A DNA stretch of 64,000 bases from Acanthaster planci (lineage: Eukaryota; Echinodermata; Asteroidea; Valvatida; Acanthasteridae): contig NW_019091509.1 of the NCBI RefSeq assembly GCF_001949145.1, positions 94,616 through 158,615 on the forward strand, read 5' to 3'. Positions 45,716-56,827 of the stretch are shown piece by piece. Every line of letters begins with the position of its first letter. Position 1 is the stretch's first letter. The notes beneath the pieces were generated by a model that was not told the DNA's origin, ran no database searches, and saw only the letters and a program-made list of their open reading frames with translations. A program made the translations under genes and the position numbers.

Positions 45716-47714
45716 TTACAGTTTCTTGTCAAGGCCCAGGAGAGCAAGGACTGCAAAGTCCAGGGAAACTGGTGAGTTCTCCTCGCATGCACGGGTAATG
45801 TATTCCGACAGGAGGAAGAGGTAGGCGGTACATCGTAGTCCAAAGCAGAAGGCTTTGTTGAGCTTTGCGAGCTTTAGCTCCAGTAGGGCTTTATCCTTGT
45901 CCCGGCAAATTCCCTGAGCAAGTGGTCTTCCCAAGTCTGCACTAATCTTGTCTTTGGCCGCATGGGAAGGTCCAGAACTGACAGGAAATTCTTGAAATCC
46001 TCCATTGGGAATAGAAGAAAGCTGCAGCTCAGTTGGGAAGTGCACGCCATTGCTTGGCTTTGGTGAGGGATTTACATCTCCATGCAGGAGCAATCAAGGG
46101 AGAGTTTGGGAAAGATTGGCCCAGAAGCATCTTGTCGAGTCGAGCGTCATTTGAACGAGCTGTGACTGGAATCCTCCTCCGATGGAGTGGCTGCAGGCAG
46201 GCCAAGAAGTATTGGAATCATGTCCCATTGAAGAAGATGGAGAGGAGCCTCGGCTGGAGTAAGAGCACTGATAGAATCGACCTCTTTTTCCTTGGAAGAG
46301 ACTGTTGGTTGTCCAGTTGGGGACAGGGCCGAATGTACAGTAACATCTTGACAAGTCAAAGCTCAGGGAAATGGAGGAAAACCTCAAGTTATCCTACGTT
46401 TGAGTTATTGCAAGTTACACGCTTCAGTGCACATGCAACCTTACTGGCTTACAGCAGTTTGAGTCGAACACGAAGTGGATTTTAGGCTATCCCTACTGTG
46501 CAAGTTTTCTTCAAGCATCATCATTAAACATGTTTTTATGTGGCACATTAATAAACAATAAACCAATGAAGTTATGTACCGGTATTTGTGTCTATGTCTT
46601 GAGAATTCAGTCATTTGCTTTGCTTGATCGGGCTGTTACCGCATAACACAGCGCGTGGGCCAGTCGGTCAGGGTTTCCGTACTGGGTCACGTGATACATG
46701 TACAAAGCGCTTGAGGGCGCATCATTCATGCCTGATTTAGGCTGTATCCGAATCTCTTGTCTAGAGCTAGGTCTTGGTATTCACTCTATTGGAAATGCAT
46801 TGAGACGCGCAGACAATAGGCATAGCCATAGCTCTGGAGCCCGTTTTGGACATGGCCTTATTTTATGGTTGCAGTTGATGCACGTGTGAACATGCTCGGC
46901 TCATCAAAGAAAAGTCGTGCGCGTGACAGTAATGACTCATAATGAAGGCAAGCATTCTTTCATCACTTTTTATTCACCCCTCTTCAGTGTTTTTTTTTAA
47001 ATTGGCCTGCCAAAACTTCGAGATAAGCGGCTTTAGTGGTATTAACGTTTTGAGTTACGGATAGTTTATTGTACATAAAGGCCTATTCTTTTATTGAGAA
47101 TACAGAAAGACGTCGAGGTACATGGAGTTTCGACTTAACAGGCTTCGACTTATCGAGATTTTACTGTAGTTCCGATCCCTGCACGGTGGGGGTATAGACC
47201 ATTCTTGTAAGAAAATGCCTGGGTAGTGTGACCCCAGTGTGGAGTCCGGGTCGATGTCAAGGCAGCTTGTGGTCGAGGACGGCGGGAGCAGAAGGACTGG
47301 TCCAGGGCAGTGGAGGCTGGAGGTGGTCTGTTGTTGAGGTGATGGGCAATGGAGGTAAGGGCCATATTGATAGATTGAAAGGCCAACATCCAAGCCTTCT
47401 GGTCGTGCTGATCGTAGCAGTGCTTCTTGGCCGGTTTGGAGGCATTGGATGAAGATGAGGAGCACTTGTGTTTGCTCTTCCTCGTAGTGGGCAACCCGGC
47501 GGTGGAGGCGGCAGACAGGGCCACAGTAGGCAGAGCACCTGGGGAGCATTCCCAGTCGATTACAGTGGGAACTGGAGCATTGGGCGGAAGGACCCAGAGA
47601 AGTAGGGCCTAGAGAGGCCCAGTTGAAAGCCGGGCTGCAGTGACTTGAAGCCCTGATGATGTAGAAGTTTGGTGGGCTGCATAGTACCAGAGGGAGATTG
47701 GCTGGGTGCCCCAT
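45716..47714 (-). pseudogene. DIRS gag-like region, split by a Tigger derivative
   Basis: The N-terminal part (47714-47170) contains a cysteine-rich stretch and a lysine/serine-rich patch (RKSKHKCSSSSSNASKPAKK). After the Tigger insertion, 46336-45716 includes a frame with SLDFAVLALLGLDKK and GRPLAQGICRDKDKALLELK. Position and composition fit a DIRS gag, but I cannot match individual motifs to a known protein with certainty. The nested insertion and frame changes make it non-functional. Confidence 0.5.
46338..47166 (+). mobile_element. Non-autonomous Tigger/pogo-type element, copy 2 (829 bp)
   Basis: The left end is CAGTAACATCTTGACAAGTC and the right end, reverse-complemented, CAGTAAAATCTCGATAAGTC, flanked by TA on both sides (46336-46337, 47167-47168). 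It is homologous over its whole length to 12960-13788 in the opposite orientation and has the same length, with identical internal words such as CATCATTCATGCCTGATTTAG (first 20 bases shared). It sits inside the DIRS gag region, so it inserted after the DIRS element. Confidence 0.85.
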
Positions 47715-48244
47715 TTATGGAGAGCCCAGTCTATAAGCTTAAGTCTCTGAGTAAGAGAGAGTACGCTCGGAGGCCGCCAGAGAAGTGGTCTTTTTGACTG
47801 ATGTCAAATGGCAGCTGATGCTCTACGGAGTTGTTGGGGGAACACTGGCACGAGTGCTGCGTGTGTTCCTCTGGACCATGGCCGGTGAAAGGTGTGGTAA
47901 GTTCTCTGTGGTGGTAGGGCAGCCTGGTAGGGTACTCCCTCAGGAGTCCTGGATGGTTCGCCAGGCCAATGATTGACCAAGGAGACAGGGGGCCATACCA
48001 GATCCTGGCAGTGCCCCTGCTCAAGTGGTCATCCACAGTCAACAGAGTGCAAATACAAGGAAAATAAGGATGAGAAAAGAACACAAATATACACCAGAAA
48101 AACATGCTTACCGCATGAAGTGTGAAAATTAAGGTAATACTTTATTCAAGAAGGAAGGATGGATGATCAAATTGACACAGAACTGTGTAGTGAAAACGGA
48201 AACTCGATAAATCAAAGATGCCAAGAGAGACATGTCTGTTATGT

Positions 48245-48407
48245 TACGGAATCGATAAAAGGACAATCACGGTGACGAGATCATGTTGCACTGTGGGAGG
48301 TCAGGGTGCATCACCGATGATTGAATCTTTTCAGCGAACAATAAATAGGTGCAAGGGAAATTTCCATATGTAGTGACTGTTTGGGTAGGTAAGGCCCCAT
48401 AGGCTAC
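48245..48407. repeat. DIRS inverted terminal repeat (element 5' end)
   Basis: Reverse complement of the terminal repeat at 43597-43740. The outer end runs TGACTGTTTGGGTAGGTAAG to GGCTAC at 48407. It lies 105 bp downstream of the stop codon of the coiled-coil gene. Confidence 0.75.
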
Positions 48408-48512
48408 AAATGTCACTTTGTTAAAGAATTGAGAAAATGCAAATTTCCTGTCGATGTGACCCTTTAGTTTCCAAAATACGTCTCCAACCTGTAATCCTTG
48501 GAAGATTGCAAT

Positions 48513-48740
48513 TTAGCTGACAGCACACACTTTGCTTTGACTAACGGATACACTTTTCTTCTGAGTCCCTGCTGCAGTTCGTTTTTCCCTTGCATCTTGC
48601 CGTAAATGACTAGACTGCAGCTTAACAAGTTGCTCTTGAAGATTTAGTACAAGATCATTGTTTGCAGCCATTTTCTGAGTTTGCAAATTAAGTTCCTCCC
48701 GTAAATTTTGAATTTCTTGCTTCATTACACGTTCTCTCTC
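48513..48740 (-). CDS. Coiled-coil gene, last exon
   Basis: Starts after TTTATATCAG in phase 0 with ERERVMKQEIQNLREELN and ends in SQSKVCAVS plus stop. No AATAAA is found between the stop and the DIRS boundary at 48407; the first one on this strand is near 48141, inside the DIRS element. Confidence 0.75.
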   Translation of the reverse strand, partial: ERERVMKQEIQNLREELNLQTQKMAANNDLVLNLQEQLVKLQSSHLRQDAREKRTAAGTQKKSVSVSQSKVCAVS

Positions 48741-51700
48741 CTGATATAAAGAAAAGCAACCAAAAGAGCCCAAGTTACATTTACTAAATGATTTAGGCTA
48801 AATGTCATAAACTTAGCCCTGGAAGGCTTTTACATATTTTGTGGACAAACACAGCCATAGTAGACTGGACAAGAAATACATCTCTATGAGGTCAAAAGCA
48901 CAAGCATGAGGAAGAAAAGCACAAACACTGCCCACACATTTGGAGTTGTTGGTATCCTCACGGCACTCAGTACAGCAACGTTGCTAGGGAGTTACAATAC
49001 AGCACCGAACCAGAGAGTGCAGTGCAAACAAATGGAGAACATACACGTGTTGCTTCCGCTCTGGTTCTTGCACCAATTCCTTGTAAACATATACAGTTGT
49101 GTGTGAGATGTAGTCTCTTCAGTACTCTATAGAGTATCAAAGTGAATATTTCACTCACACAATAAGTGTATGCATGTAAAAGGTATTTTCACCAAAACCA
49201 GCGAGTGAACCAACACACGTGCGTACTCCATTAATTTGCACTACATTCAAAATGACATCACACCTCAGTACTCTGTGATGACACTGGTGAGACATGACAA
49301 CTGACTCAAAGATTCTGGAAGCTAATTTAAAAACAGAGGAAACATAACTCAAAAAATATGATCCTGATTCCTCCCAAAACAATCCATATTCACTTCCCCA
49401 ATGAGTGAAGTTGCTATGCAATAACCCTCATTCTTGCTTAACTGTAGTGGGAGCAGTGAACAGGCCTATGAACAATATCATCAGGTGTTGGTGGAGTTCT
49501 CTATGTCACATATAATGTAGCAGTGATTCTACATCAAATCCATTTACGAGAAGTTTTTTATCATATTGCACAGAGTCCATATTCTTAGTATAACTTTCTG
49601 TGTGGCAATGGCGCAAGGCAATAGACCTCAGTACTGATAAAGCCACACTGTGTTCTTTCCTACGGTGCTCAGTGGACCATGGGTCCCTACTGGCACCATG
49701 GGAAAGTGCACATGTAAACAAAGTGTGACGTCATCAGTACATAGGGCCTATTGATCAACTTAATAAGACACTTCATCAGATGGGGGAAATGTTTCAAAGG
49801 ATTCAAGACAGAGGTACTTACAAAACAAGTGTTGACTGCCTAGACGTGCGATATGATGTTTCTGGAACCCATGGGCCATACAGCACACTTAATTGGCTTC
49901 ATGCCTTAGGTTTTTAAAATATATCCCACATCACAGCAGTCAACAATTGTTAAATAGTATACTGGAAATGCTATATCTAGCACAATCCACAAATGTGCAT
50001 CCATAAGACATCCATGTATGAGACTGTAATATTTCTGTAGGGTCATTACTGGGCACAATACTAAAATGAACTATCTTGCCAGAGTTTTGGCCAAATTTTG
50101 AGCCCCCAAAACAAAAAATAAGAATATTTACCTCCGCAATTTGTGCTGCTTTTATTTCCATTTCTTGCTGCAGCTGCTTCTCTTCCAGTTGCCGTATTTC
50201 ACCCAACATTTGTTGTTTCTCTTCTTTAATTCTTATCAATTCCAATTTCAAATTTTCTTCTTGAAGTTTTGATTCTCCTTTTCTTCCATCACGAAGTGAT
50301 CCATCTATTGTCCAGGAACTATAAATATTAAGTGAAACACCAGAAAGGAAACCTATAAATATCACTTGTGGTGAAATCTTTTAAGAATTTTTAACTTTTA
50401 AGAATACTTCTCAAATGTATTCAAAAGGAAATTTTCTCGATTGGAATATATTACCGACGTGCCCAAATCATAGAATTTAACTACTTTTATGCCCTGAGAC
50501 AAAGGTCACTTGATGAAATTACATGCCAGTTTGACACCATTCTAGAAGTTGAATCTTGCTGGTAATGAATGATAATAACAAAACTACCTGTGGAGTACAG
50601 TAAACTATTGTACAGTGATTGTGGAAAATAAAGCCTAAGGACACAGTGTGAAAACAAATCTCCAGATGTCCTCTGTCCAGATATCTGGAAGAATAAATTC
50701 ATGTTCTTTAACCCTCACAATTGTCAATCTTCACCTGTTCGGGGATTGAGGACTGTTATTTTTTACATAAAAATGATGTGTTTTGCGCACTTTGATTTTT
50801 GCTTCAATGCATAGTGCCTTGCTGGAGCAAAGGTTTTTATAAAGTTGACAAACCATGACCAGCCAACAGTAGACAGGCAAAAGAACAGTTCAAAATTTCA
50901 TATCTCGGGCATCACCAAAACATTAAAACAAATACTTTTACCACTACTAAAACTAAATTGCCTCATTCCTTAAACAGTGATGAAGCACTTGTGTAATTGA
51001 AGGCAAGAGATTTGCCAACCAAAGACATGGTATGACTGCCCATACAAAGTGCTTGTCAATGTATGTAAACTACTTCCCACTTCAGCTGTGCTTCACAAAC
51101 ATTTGGAAGCACTTTTCTCTGACCATGATTTGAACAGAAACATGGCTGCATGATAAAATTTTGCGCGGTCTCTTTTTTTTTTCTAACGCAAATCCTCTTC
51201 AGAAACATGTCGACTTGATGCACCCATCAAATGTTTTCAAGATCATTACTGAAATCAGAAGCTAACTTTTACAGAAAAAATGCAGAATTCGGGGCATAGT
51301 ACTTTTGTCATTTGAGGCAGAAAGTCATTTATGTATTTTCTCTACACTTGATGTAATGATTTTGGTTCATTTTGTGAGATACAGAGACTATCCAAAGAGC
51401 TCTCAAATAATATTTCACTTTGCTTTGGTGCTATGTGTTTTGAGATCCCAGAGTTCAAAGTTTGACGGTTATCCAACTTTGTCAAAAAATCATTGAGTCA
51501 TACCTCATAAATAAACAAGAGAAATATTAAAAATAAAAACAAAATGATTTTGGGGTTTCTCATACTGGGAATCAATAACATTACATTTGTTCCAATCAGT
51601 AACAGGGTGAAAATTGTTACTAATAGACATGGAACAATCCTCTCCATGGTTGTGCTTTTAATGATTTACACTTTTCAGATATTTTCATGCATTTTCACTC

Positions 51701-52015
51701 AGAACTGTATCATACATGTAATTCCAATTATATTTCAATACGGCTTATCAGGAAAAAAAATCAGTAGTGTGTAAAGTAGCATTTTGCATTTGTTTATTGA
51801 CACCTTTTTAAGCTTTCATATAAATCGAAGCAATGCTTCCTTCTATTTGTGGTAACTTATAAAACAATGTTTACAAACTACTCAAAAGACTCTGATTGCT
51901 GCTACAAGCATACCTTGTGCGTGCTCTCCCACGACCTGCTCTGATCCGATTAAGAGGTCGAGAACCTCCAACTGCTTGCTTCTGTGCAGATACACCTGGA
52001 GTGCTAGCACCACGT
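48513..52015 (-). CDS. Coiled-coil protein of unknown identity, C-terminal exons (5' part missing)
   Basis: Three minus-strand exons, 52015-51914, 50318-50132 and 48740-48513, join in one frame to give 171 C-terminal residues and a TAA/TAG-type stop at 48513. Splice sites are good: acceptors TTTAAG, TTTATAG and TTTATATCAG, donors AAG|GTATGC and GAG|GTAAAT; the internal intron phases are 2 and 0 and agree on both sides. The first part is basic and low-complexity (RPLNRIRAGRGRARTSSW). The rest is a long heptad-rich coiled coil (for example KQQMLGEIRQLEEKQLQQEM and MKQEIQNLREELNLQTQKMA), ending in a serine/lysine-rich tail. I see no signal peptide, membrane segment or catalytic motif. A cytoskeletal or centrosomal role would be a guess. 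Upstream exons lie beyond 52015, possibly in or past the assembly gap. Confidence 0.75.
48741..50131 (-). other. Intron of the coiled-coil gene
   Basis: 1391 bp, phase 0. No repeat or gene recognised inside. Confidence 0.65.
50132..50318 (-). CDS. Coiled-coil gene, penultimate exon
   Basis: 187 bp, entered in phase 2 and left in phase 0. It encodes SWTIDGSLRDGRKGESKL followed by the start of the coiled coil through KAAQIAE, and ends at GAG|GTAAAT. Confidence 0.75.
50319..51913 (-). other. Intron of the coiled-coil gene
   Basis: 1595 bp, phase 2, AT-rich. No repeat or gene recognised inside. Confidence 0.65.
51914..52015 (-). CDS. Coiled-coil gene, earlier exon
   Basis: 102 bp, encoding RGASTPGVSAQKQAVGGSRP and a basic RAGRGRAR segment. 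It ends AAG|GTATGC in phase 2, matching the next exon. Confidence 0.65.
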
Positions 52016-52154
52016 CTTAAATGTAAACAATAGCAACATTACATGTATATTTAGAACATTCACCAACTTTACACATTAACATCACCGCCACTCATCTAAC
52101 CATTCAAGGTGAAGTATGAAATATGAAGAGAATCCTTATAAAGGGACAATGATA

Positions 52155-53122
52155 NNNNNNNNNNNNNNNNNNNNNNNNNNNNNNNNNNNNNNNNNNNNNN
52201 NNNNNNNNNNNNNNNNNNNNNNNNNNNNNNNNNNNNNNNNNNNNNNNNNNNNNNNNNNNNNNNNNNNNNNNNNNNNNNNNNNNNNNNNNNNNNNNNNNNN
52301 NNNNNNNNNNNNNNNNNNNNNNNNNNNNNNNNNNNNNNNNNNNNNNNNNNNNNNNNNNNNNNNNNNNNNNNNNNNNNNNNNNNNNNNNNNNNNNNNNNNN
52401 NNNNNNNNNNNNNNNNNNNNNNNNNNNNNNNNNNNNNNNNNNNNNNNNNNNNNNNNNNNNNNNNNNNNNNNNNNNNNNNNNNNNNNNNNNNNNNNNNNNN
52501 NNNNNNNNNNNNNNNNNNNNNNNNNNNNNNNNNNNNNNNNNNNNNNNNNNNNNNNNNNNNNNNNNNNNNNNNNNNNNNNNNNNNNNNNNNNNNNNNNNNN
52601 NNNNNNNNNNNNNNNNNNNNNNNNNNNNNNNNNNNNNNNNNNNNNNNNNNNNNNNNNNNNNNNNNNNNNNNNNNNNNNNNNNNNNNNNNNNNNNNNNNNN
52701 NNNNNNNNNNNNNNNNNNNNNNNNNNNNNNNNNNNNNNNNNNNNNNNNNNNNNNNNNNNNNNNNNNNNNNNNNNNNNNNNNNNNNNNNNNNNNNNNNNNN
52801 NNNNNNNNNNNNNNNNNNNNNNNNNNNNNNNNNNNNNNNNNNNNNNNNNNNNNNNNNNNNNNNNNNNNNNNNNNNNNNNNNNNNNNNNNNNNNNNNNNNN
52901 NNNNNNNNNNNNNNNNNNNNNNNNNNNNNNNNNNNNNNNNNNNNNNNNNNNNNNNNNNNNNNNNNNNNNNNNNNNNNNNNNNNNNNNNNNNNNNNNNNNN
53001 NNNNNNNNNNNNNNNNNNNNNNNNNNNNNNNNNNNNNNNNNNNNNNNNNNNNNNNNNNNNNNNNNNNNNNNNNNNNNNNNNNNNNNNNNNNNNNNNNNNN
53101 NNNNNNNNNNNNNNNNNNNNNN
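52155..53122. other. Assembly gap (968 N)
   Basis: Unknown bases. Open frames reported across it would be artefacts. The gap follows the earliest visible exon of the coiled-coil gene by 140 bp and may hide another exon. Confidence 1.
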
Positions 53123-53815
53123 GGATTTGCACCAAACAAAATGTTGACCGAATGTCACTAAAACATATAAAAATGGCAAAAGATAGTGTTCTAGGCACAA
53201 CTCCTGCATGTTTGATTATTAACCGTAACAGTCCCAAATCCTCAGATTTCAATATAATTTTACATACAACCCAGGGGGTTAGGGTTAAATTTGAAAAACT
53301 GAAACCGTTTCATGATCAGAAAGTTACGGGAAAAATGATGACATCATCGTTTAGTTGGTTATCAGCCAATTAAATCATGTGATGGTCAGCCCCTTTCACA
53401 TACTTCACGAATGGCAATGGTAAATACAATCAAACACAGCGTTCACAATGGATTGCTGTATTGTGTCCAATGTATCATTTGATAAAAAACGTCTTGCATA
53501 CACGCCCTTAAAGACAAAACAGGAAAGATGAGTTCACTGATACGAGTTTGGAAAAAGTTCTCTGCTGTAGCTCTTATTGGGCAAAACTATCAGGTTCTAG
53601 AGGGGCTAAAATCACAGAAAAGTTAACCCAGAAGTTCGGCCTAGACTTCAGTGGTAACATTCCATCCACTGGCACTGCCGCCTGTACCCCCTGTTGGCCT
53701 TTGTCTAGCGAAGCCGGTTATCACAGGTGTTGCTACCAACATTTTTGCAAAGTGAATAAACTAAAGCAAACAGGAAACAAGCAAAGGAGAGGAGATGTGT
53801 CTGCGGGTGAGTCTT
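53123..53815. other. No supported gene
   Basis: A plus-strand frame at 53548-53850 is cysteine-containing but has no recognised motif and runs into the CCAATT element, so it is not called. Confidence 0.35.
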
Positions 53816-54290
53816 CCCCACTGAAAATAACCAATTCATTTACCTATTGAGACCAATTCACTCACCCATTAGATCCAATTCACATACCAATTGGATCCAA
53901 TTCACATACCAATTCAATAACCAATTACTTTTGCTTGGAATCAATTGGAATCCAATTGGGTTCAATTGGTTTGAATGGTCAATTCGGACCTTTTCTCAGT
54001 TGGACCATTTGAATGCCTATTTAATCAAATTGTAACCAACTGAAGAACCAAATGAAATCATTTCAATACCAATTCAGTCCCATTTGAAAAAAACACTTGA
54101 TGGGGAAACAAGCTGAAAGCAAACCAATTGGAACCAGTTGCATCCCAATTGAAATTTCTAATTGATAGACGAAAACAAACAGAGAGAAAGCATACCAACT
54201 GAAACCAATTAATTGCCACTTAGACCCAATTCATTCCAATTACATCCAATTCAAAAATCAATTTGGTTTGAATAGGCCATTTTTAGTTGG
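53816..54290. mobile_element. CCAATT-rich terminal-repeat element, copy 2, uninterrupted (475 bp)
   Basis: The left end CCCCACTGAAAATAACC and the right end reverse-complemented CCAACTAAAAATGGCC form a short imperfect inverted repeat. The element starts with the same 22-bp array as copy 1 and continues with AAGCTGAAAGCAAACCAATTGG and CCAATTCATTCCAATTACAT, also shared with copy 1. CCAATT or AATTGG occurs dozens of times. No coding sequence. Confidence 0.7.
53826..53930. repeat. 22-bp tandem repeat inside the CCAATT element, copy 2
   Basis: About four to five units with the core CCAATTCACATACCAATTGG, colinear with the array at 16025-16165. Confidence 0.75.
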
Positions 54291-54719
54291 ATTAACTGAG
54301 TTGAATTTGACTCAAATTGATTACTTTGATGGCTTTGACTGAGTGTACGTTGCTCACCCCTACACCATGTACACAACTTCATATGGGCCCTATGTGTATT
54401 CTTAAGTGGTTAACAACATACTCCCAGAACTGTGAGTCACACTCCACTCCATTCGCATGTCTCATAGTACCATATTTTCATTGGTTTGAAATGCTATGGG
54501 ATTCTGAATGTCCACATTTATTTTGCCTAAAAGTGGACCTTGTAAATAAAATATTCCCCAAGCCATTCACACTAAATAATACCACACTAACATACAATCA
54601 TGATGGTTTTTAGACCATGTACAAGCTGGTTTTGGCAAAATTGAGACCTTTCACTTCTGATCCTGCCTTTCTTTAACAAACGATTTGCACTTTTGGGCCA
54701 TGTACTGTGGTGCATGTCT
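54291..54719. other. Intergenic, no gene recognised
   Basis: No supported coding block or repeat edge. Confidence 0.35.
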
Positions 54720-55000
54720 GTTGCCATGGAAGACTGGCTCTTTTGTCCCGTCCCAGTCCTCCGCACATATATTTAATAAGGACAGCAACTAGTCCAATAA
54801 CGCAACCTCATTTCCATGGGTACAATCTTGGCGCGCCATCATGGTTCCCTGTGAAGGGATGAGACGTACAGCCCATGGAGTCGAGGTTGCTAATGAAGCA
54901 ATGCATGCATTGTATGTCACTGGATTGGTAGCCGTCACCATTAAATAAGTTCAGAGGACTGGGACGGGAACCAGTCTTCCGTTCAATGGCCATGCAAAAA
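54720..55000. repeat. Foldback sequence with arms of about 60 bp
   Basis: The left arm near 54728-54785 (GGAAGACTGG, CCCGTCCCAGTCCTC, ATTTAATAAGGAC) is the reverse complement of 54940-54997 (GAGGACTGGGACGGG, CCAGTCTTCC). Closer to the centre, GCAACCTC and GAGGTTGC also pair. It is probably a small MITE; no target duplication was identified. Confidence 0.55.
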
Positions 55001-55752
55001 GTATGCAGCTCAAATTGTTTAGGATCTAACGTAAAAGATCTGAATTTTGGTCCAAAAATCATTTTGAACATGTGTTAATGAGATATTATTTTGTGAGGAG
55101 GGCTTTTTGGGGGAAGATTTGATAGAGAAAGTTCAGATTTAGGCAAAATAAATGGGCACATTCACAATCCAATAGCGTGTCAAACCATTACCAATGAAAA
55201 TTTGGAACATGGTAGGCCTAGGTCTAATTACTTGAAAGTAGACTTGAAAGATTAGTGGCACTTTATTCTGTAATTCAGTTACACTTTTGCTATCAATTTG
55301 AAGTCTGTTAAAGATTTATGAAACTAAGGCCTGTTTTATTCCTGCATTATCTTGATATAAACCTACTTCCTGAACACTGACTTAAAACTCTGTAATAGTG
55401 CCTTATTATTTAGGAAGTAACCAGCACCATGACTGTGGCTTCAGCTTTACATATACATGTAGACTTGGTTTTAGATGATGGTATCTGTCAAATGCAAATG
55501 CAACCAATTTTCAAATCGTGTTAATTTATGTGTAAACATTGCACTGTTGTATAAGTGTGCAACAGTGCAGGTCACCAACACTACATCGTTGAAGGTGCTT
55601 ATGTTTTGCACAGTTGGCTCATTTTGCAATATCACTCAATTGCTCTGCAGGATTGGTCGATTCTGTATGAAATTCCCCATTTTACTACCCATTATAAATC
55701 ATCCTTCCACAAACGTGAATTACAAAGGAAAGGTGATTATGTGGTTCTAGAA

Positions 55753-55800
55753 TTAACCACTTGGCGCCGGGGTAGCAGCACAAACTCTAAATGTAAGGTG
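55753..55800. other. Single piggyBac-MITE-like end
   Basis: TTAACCACTTGGCGCCGGGG resembles the left ends of the TTAA MITEs, but no matching right end was found within about 1.5 kb. It is probably a truncated copy. Confidence 0.45.
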
Positions 55801-55904
55801 AGTTATCATGGAATTGACCCTACGCACTTAATGACAGGTTTCTAAGTTGTTATGTATAAATTAAAACCAGTAAAACTTTGTACTTCATGAATAACACAAC
55901 CTGT

Positions 55905-56140
55905 CAACTCATCCAGATGTCCACGCTACCTTCCTTGATGGTGAATTTGCTGTGTACAGACCAGATAACCATGGCTTTGCCAGTATCCCTGCTGACCAAA
56001 TAACTGAGCAGACTATAAACCGTGACACCAAAACCAGAGGTGGCTTCATTGACTTCTCAACTAGAAAGGCTTATGTCCACAGGTGGATACCGTCTCAGCA
56101 CCTTCGAGCAGCTATCTCAAGACAAGGGACTTTCTAAAAA
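55905..56140 (+). pseudogene. Gene relic of an unknown multi-copy family
   Basis: The plus strand reads FLDGEFAVYRPDNHGFASIP then ADQITEQTINRDTKTRGGFI and YVHRWIPSQHLRAAISR with no stop. The segment D-Q-x-x-E-Q-x-x-N-R resembles, from memory, long uncharacterised proteins present in many copies in marine invertebrates. Only about 75 residues remain, and no splice sites frame it. Function unknown. Confidence 0.4.
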
Positions 56141-56819
56141 TTCATTTCTACAAAATGGTGGCTGCTCATTGTGTTGTATTTGGCTGCCAATAATGAAACA
56201 TCATTATTCATATATATGTCAGTGGAACTCAATATAGCCATTCCTGCGTGAGTGGAAGTAGTGAATAACACTATTCACTATAACTCACGGTAGCACATAT
56301 TTCATGGTGAATTTACGGTTTGAAATAAGGTTAGACCATTTGCGCTTTCACTGATACAGGCTTTCGTGACAACTGGCACACTAAGTTGTGTCAAACATCA
56401 TCGCATAAGCTTTCAGTGCTCTATGTACATTGTTTTGTGTGAGCTTTCTTTTTGGACACGAGCTCTTCGAAATGTCATTGCAACACAAATGTATAATTGT
56501 CCAAGAAAGCTCTGACTCAGATACAATCTTTGACAAGACCTATCCTGAAGTTATGAATCTGCAGGAAAAAAAAACAGTTGATGGAGTACACCATAGACCA
56601 TCAAAATAGCTTTTTAATAAAAAAAAATTCCCACCCTAAAATTGTTGACCCAAAAATTTCAGTAGAAAAAAAGATAACACTCACCTCACCAACCTATGTT
56701 GCTTTTTAATGTAATAGGAAGCACAACTGTTATTTTGTTAGGTTTAAGATGAAGAGATTTACAATTGACAATTTCATGAATGATCCAACTTGAATACTAA
56801 AATACACAGGGTTGCAAGA
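56141..56819. other. Intergenic, no gene recognised
   Basis: AT-rich sequence without supported features. Confidence 0.35.
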
Positions 56820-56827
56820 TTACCCTA

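Larger units (their letters stand above)
43563..48407 (-). mobile_element. DIRS-type tyrosine-recombinase retrotransposon, internally deleted
   Basis: On the minus strand the order is 5' inverted terminal repeat, gag-like region, a short RNase H-like remnant, tyrosine recombinase, internal complementary region and 3' inverted terminal repeat, which is the DIRS1 plan. The element spans about 4845 bp, of which 829 bp are a nested Tigger derivative. Only about 270 bp lie between gag and the RNase H remnant, so the reverse transcriptase is deleted. No target duplication is expected, because DIRS elements integrate by recombinase rather than integrase. Confidence 0.75.

Noticed and set aside
52096-53252. 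Four open frames of 340-380 codons around the gap
   Set aside because: They consist almost entirely of unknown bases (52155-53122) and are artefacts.
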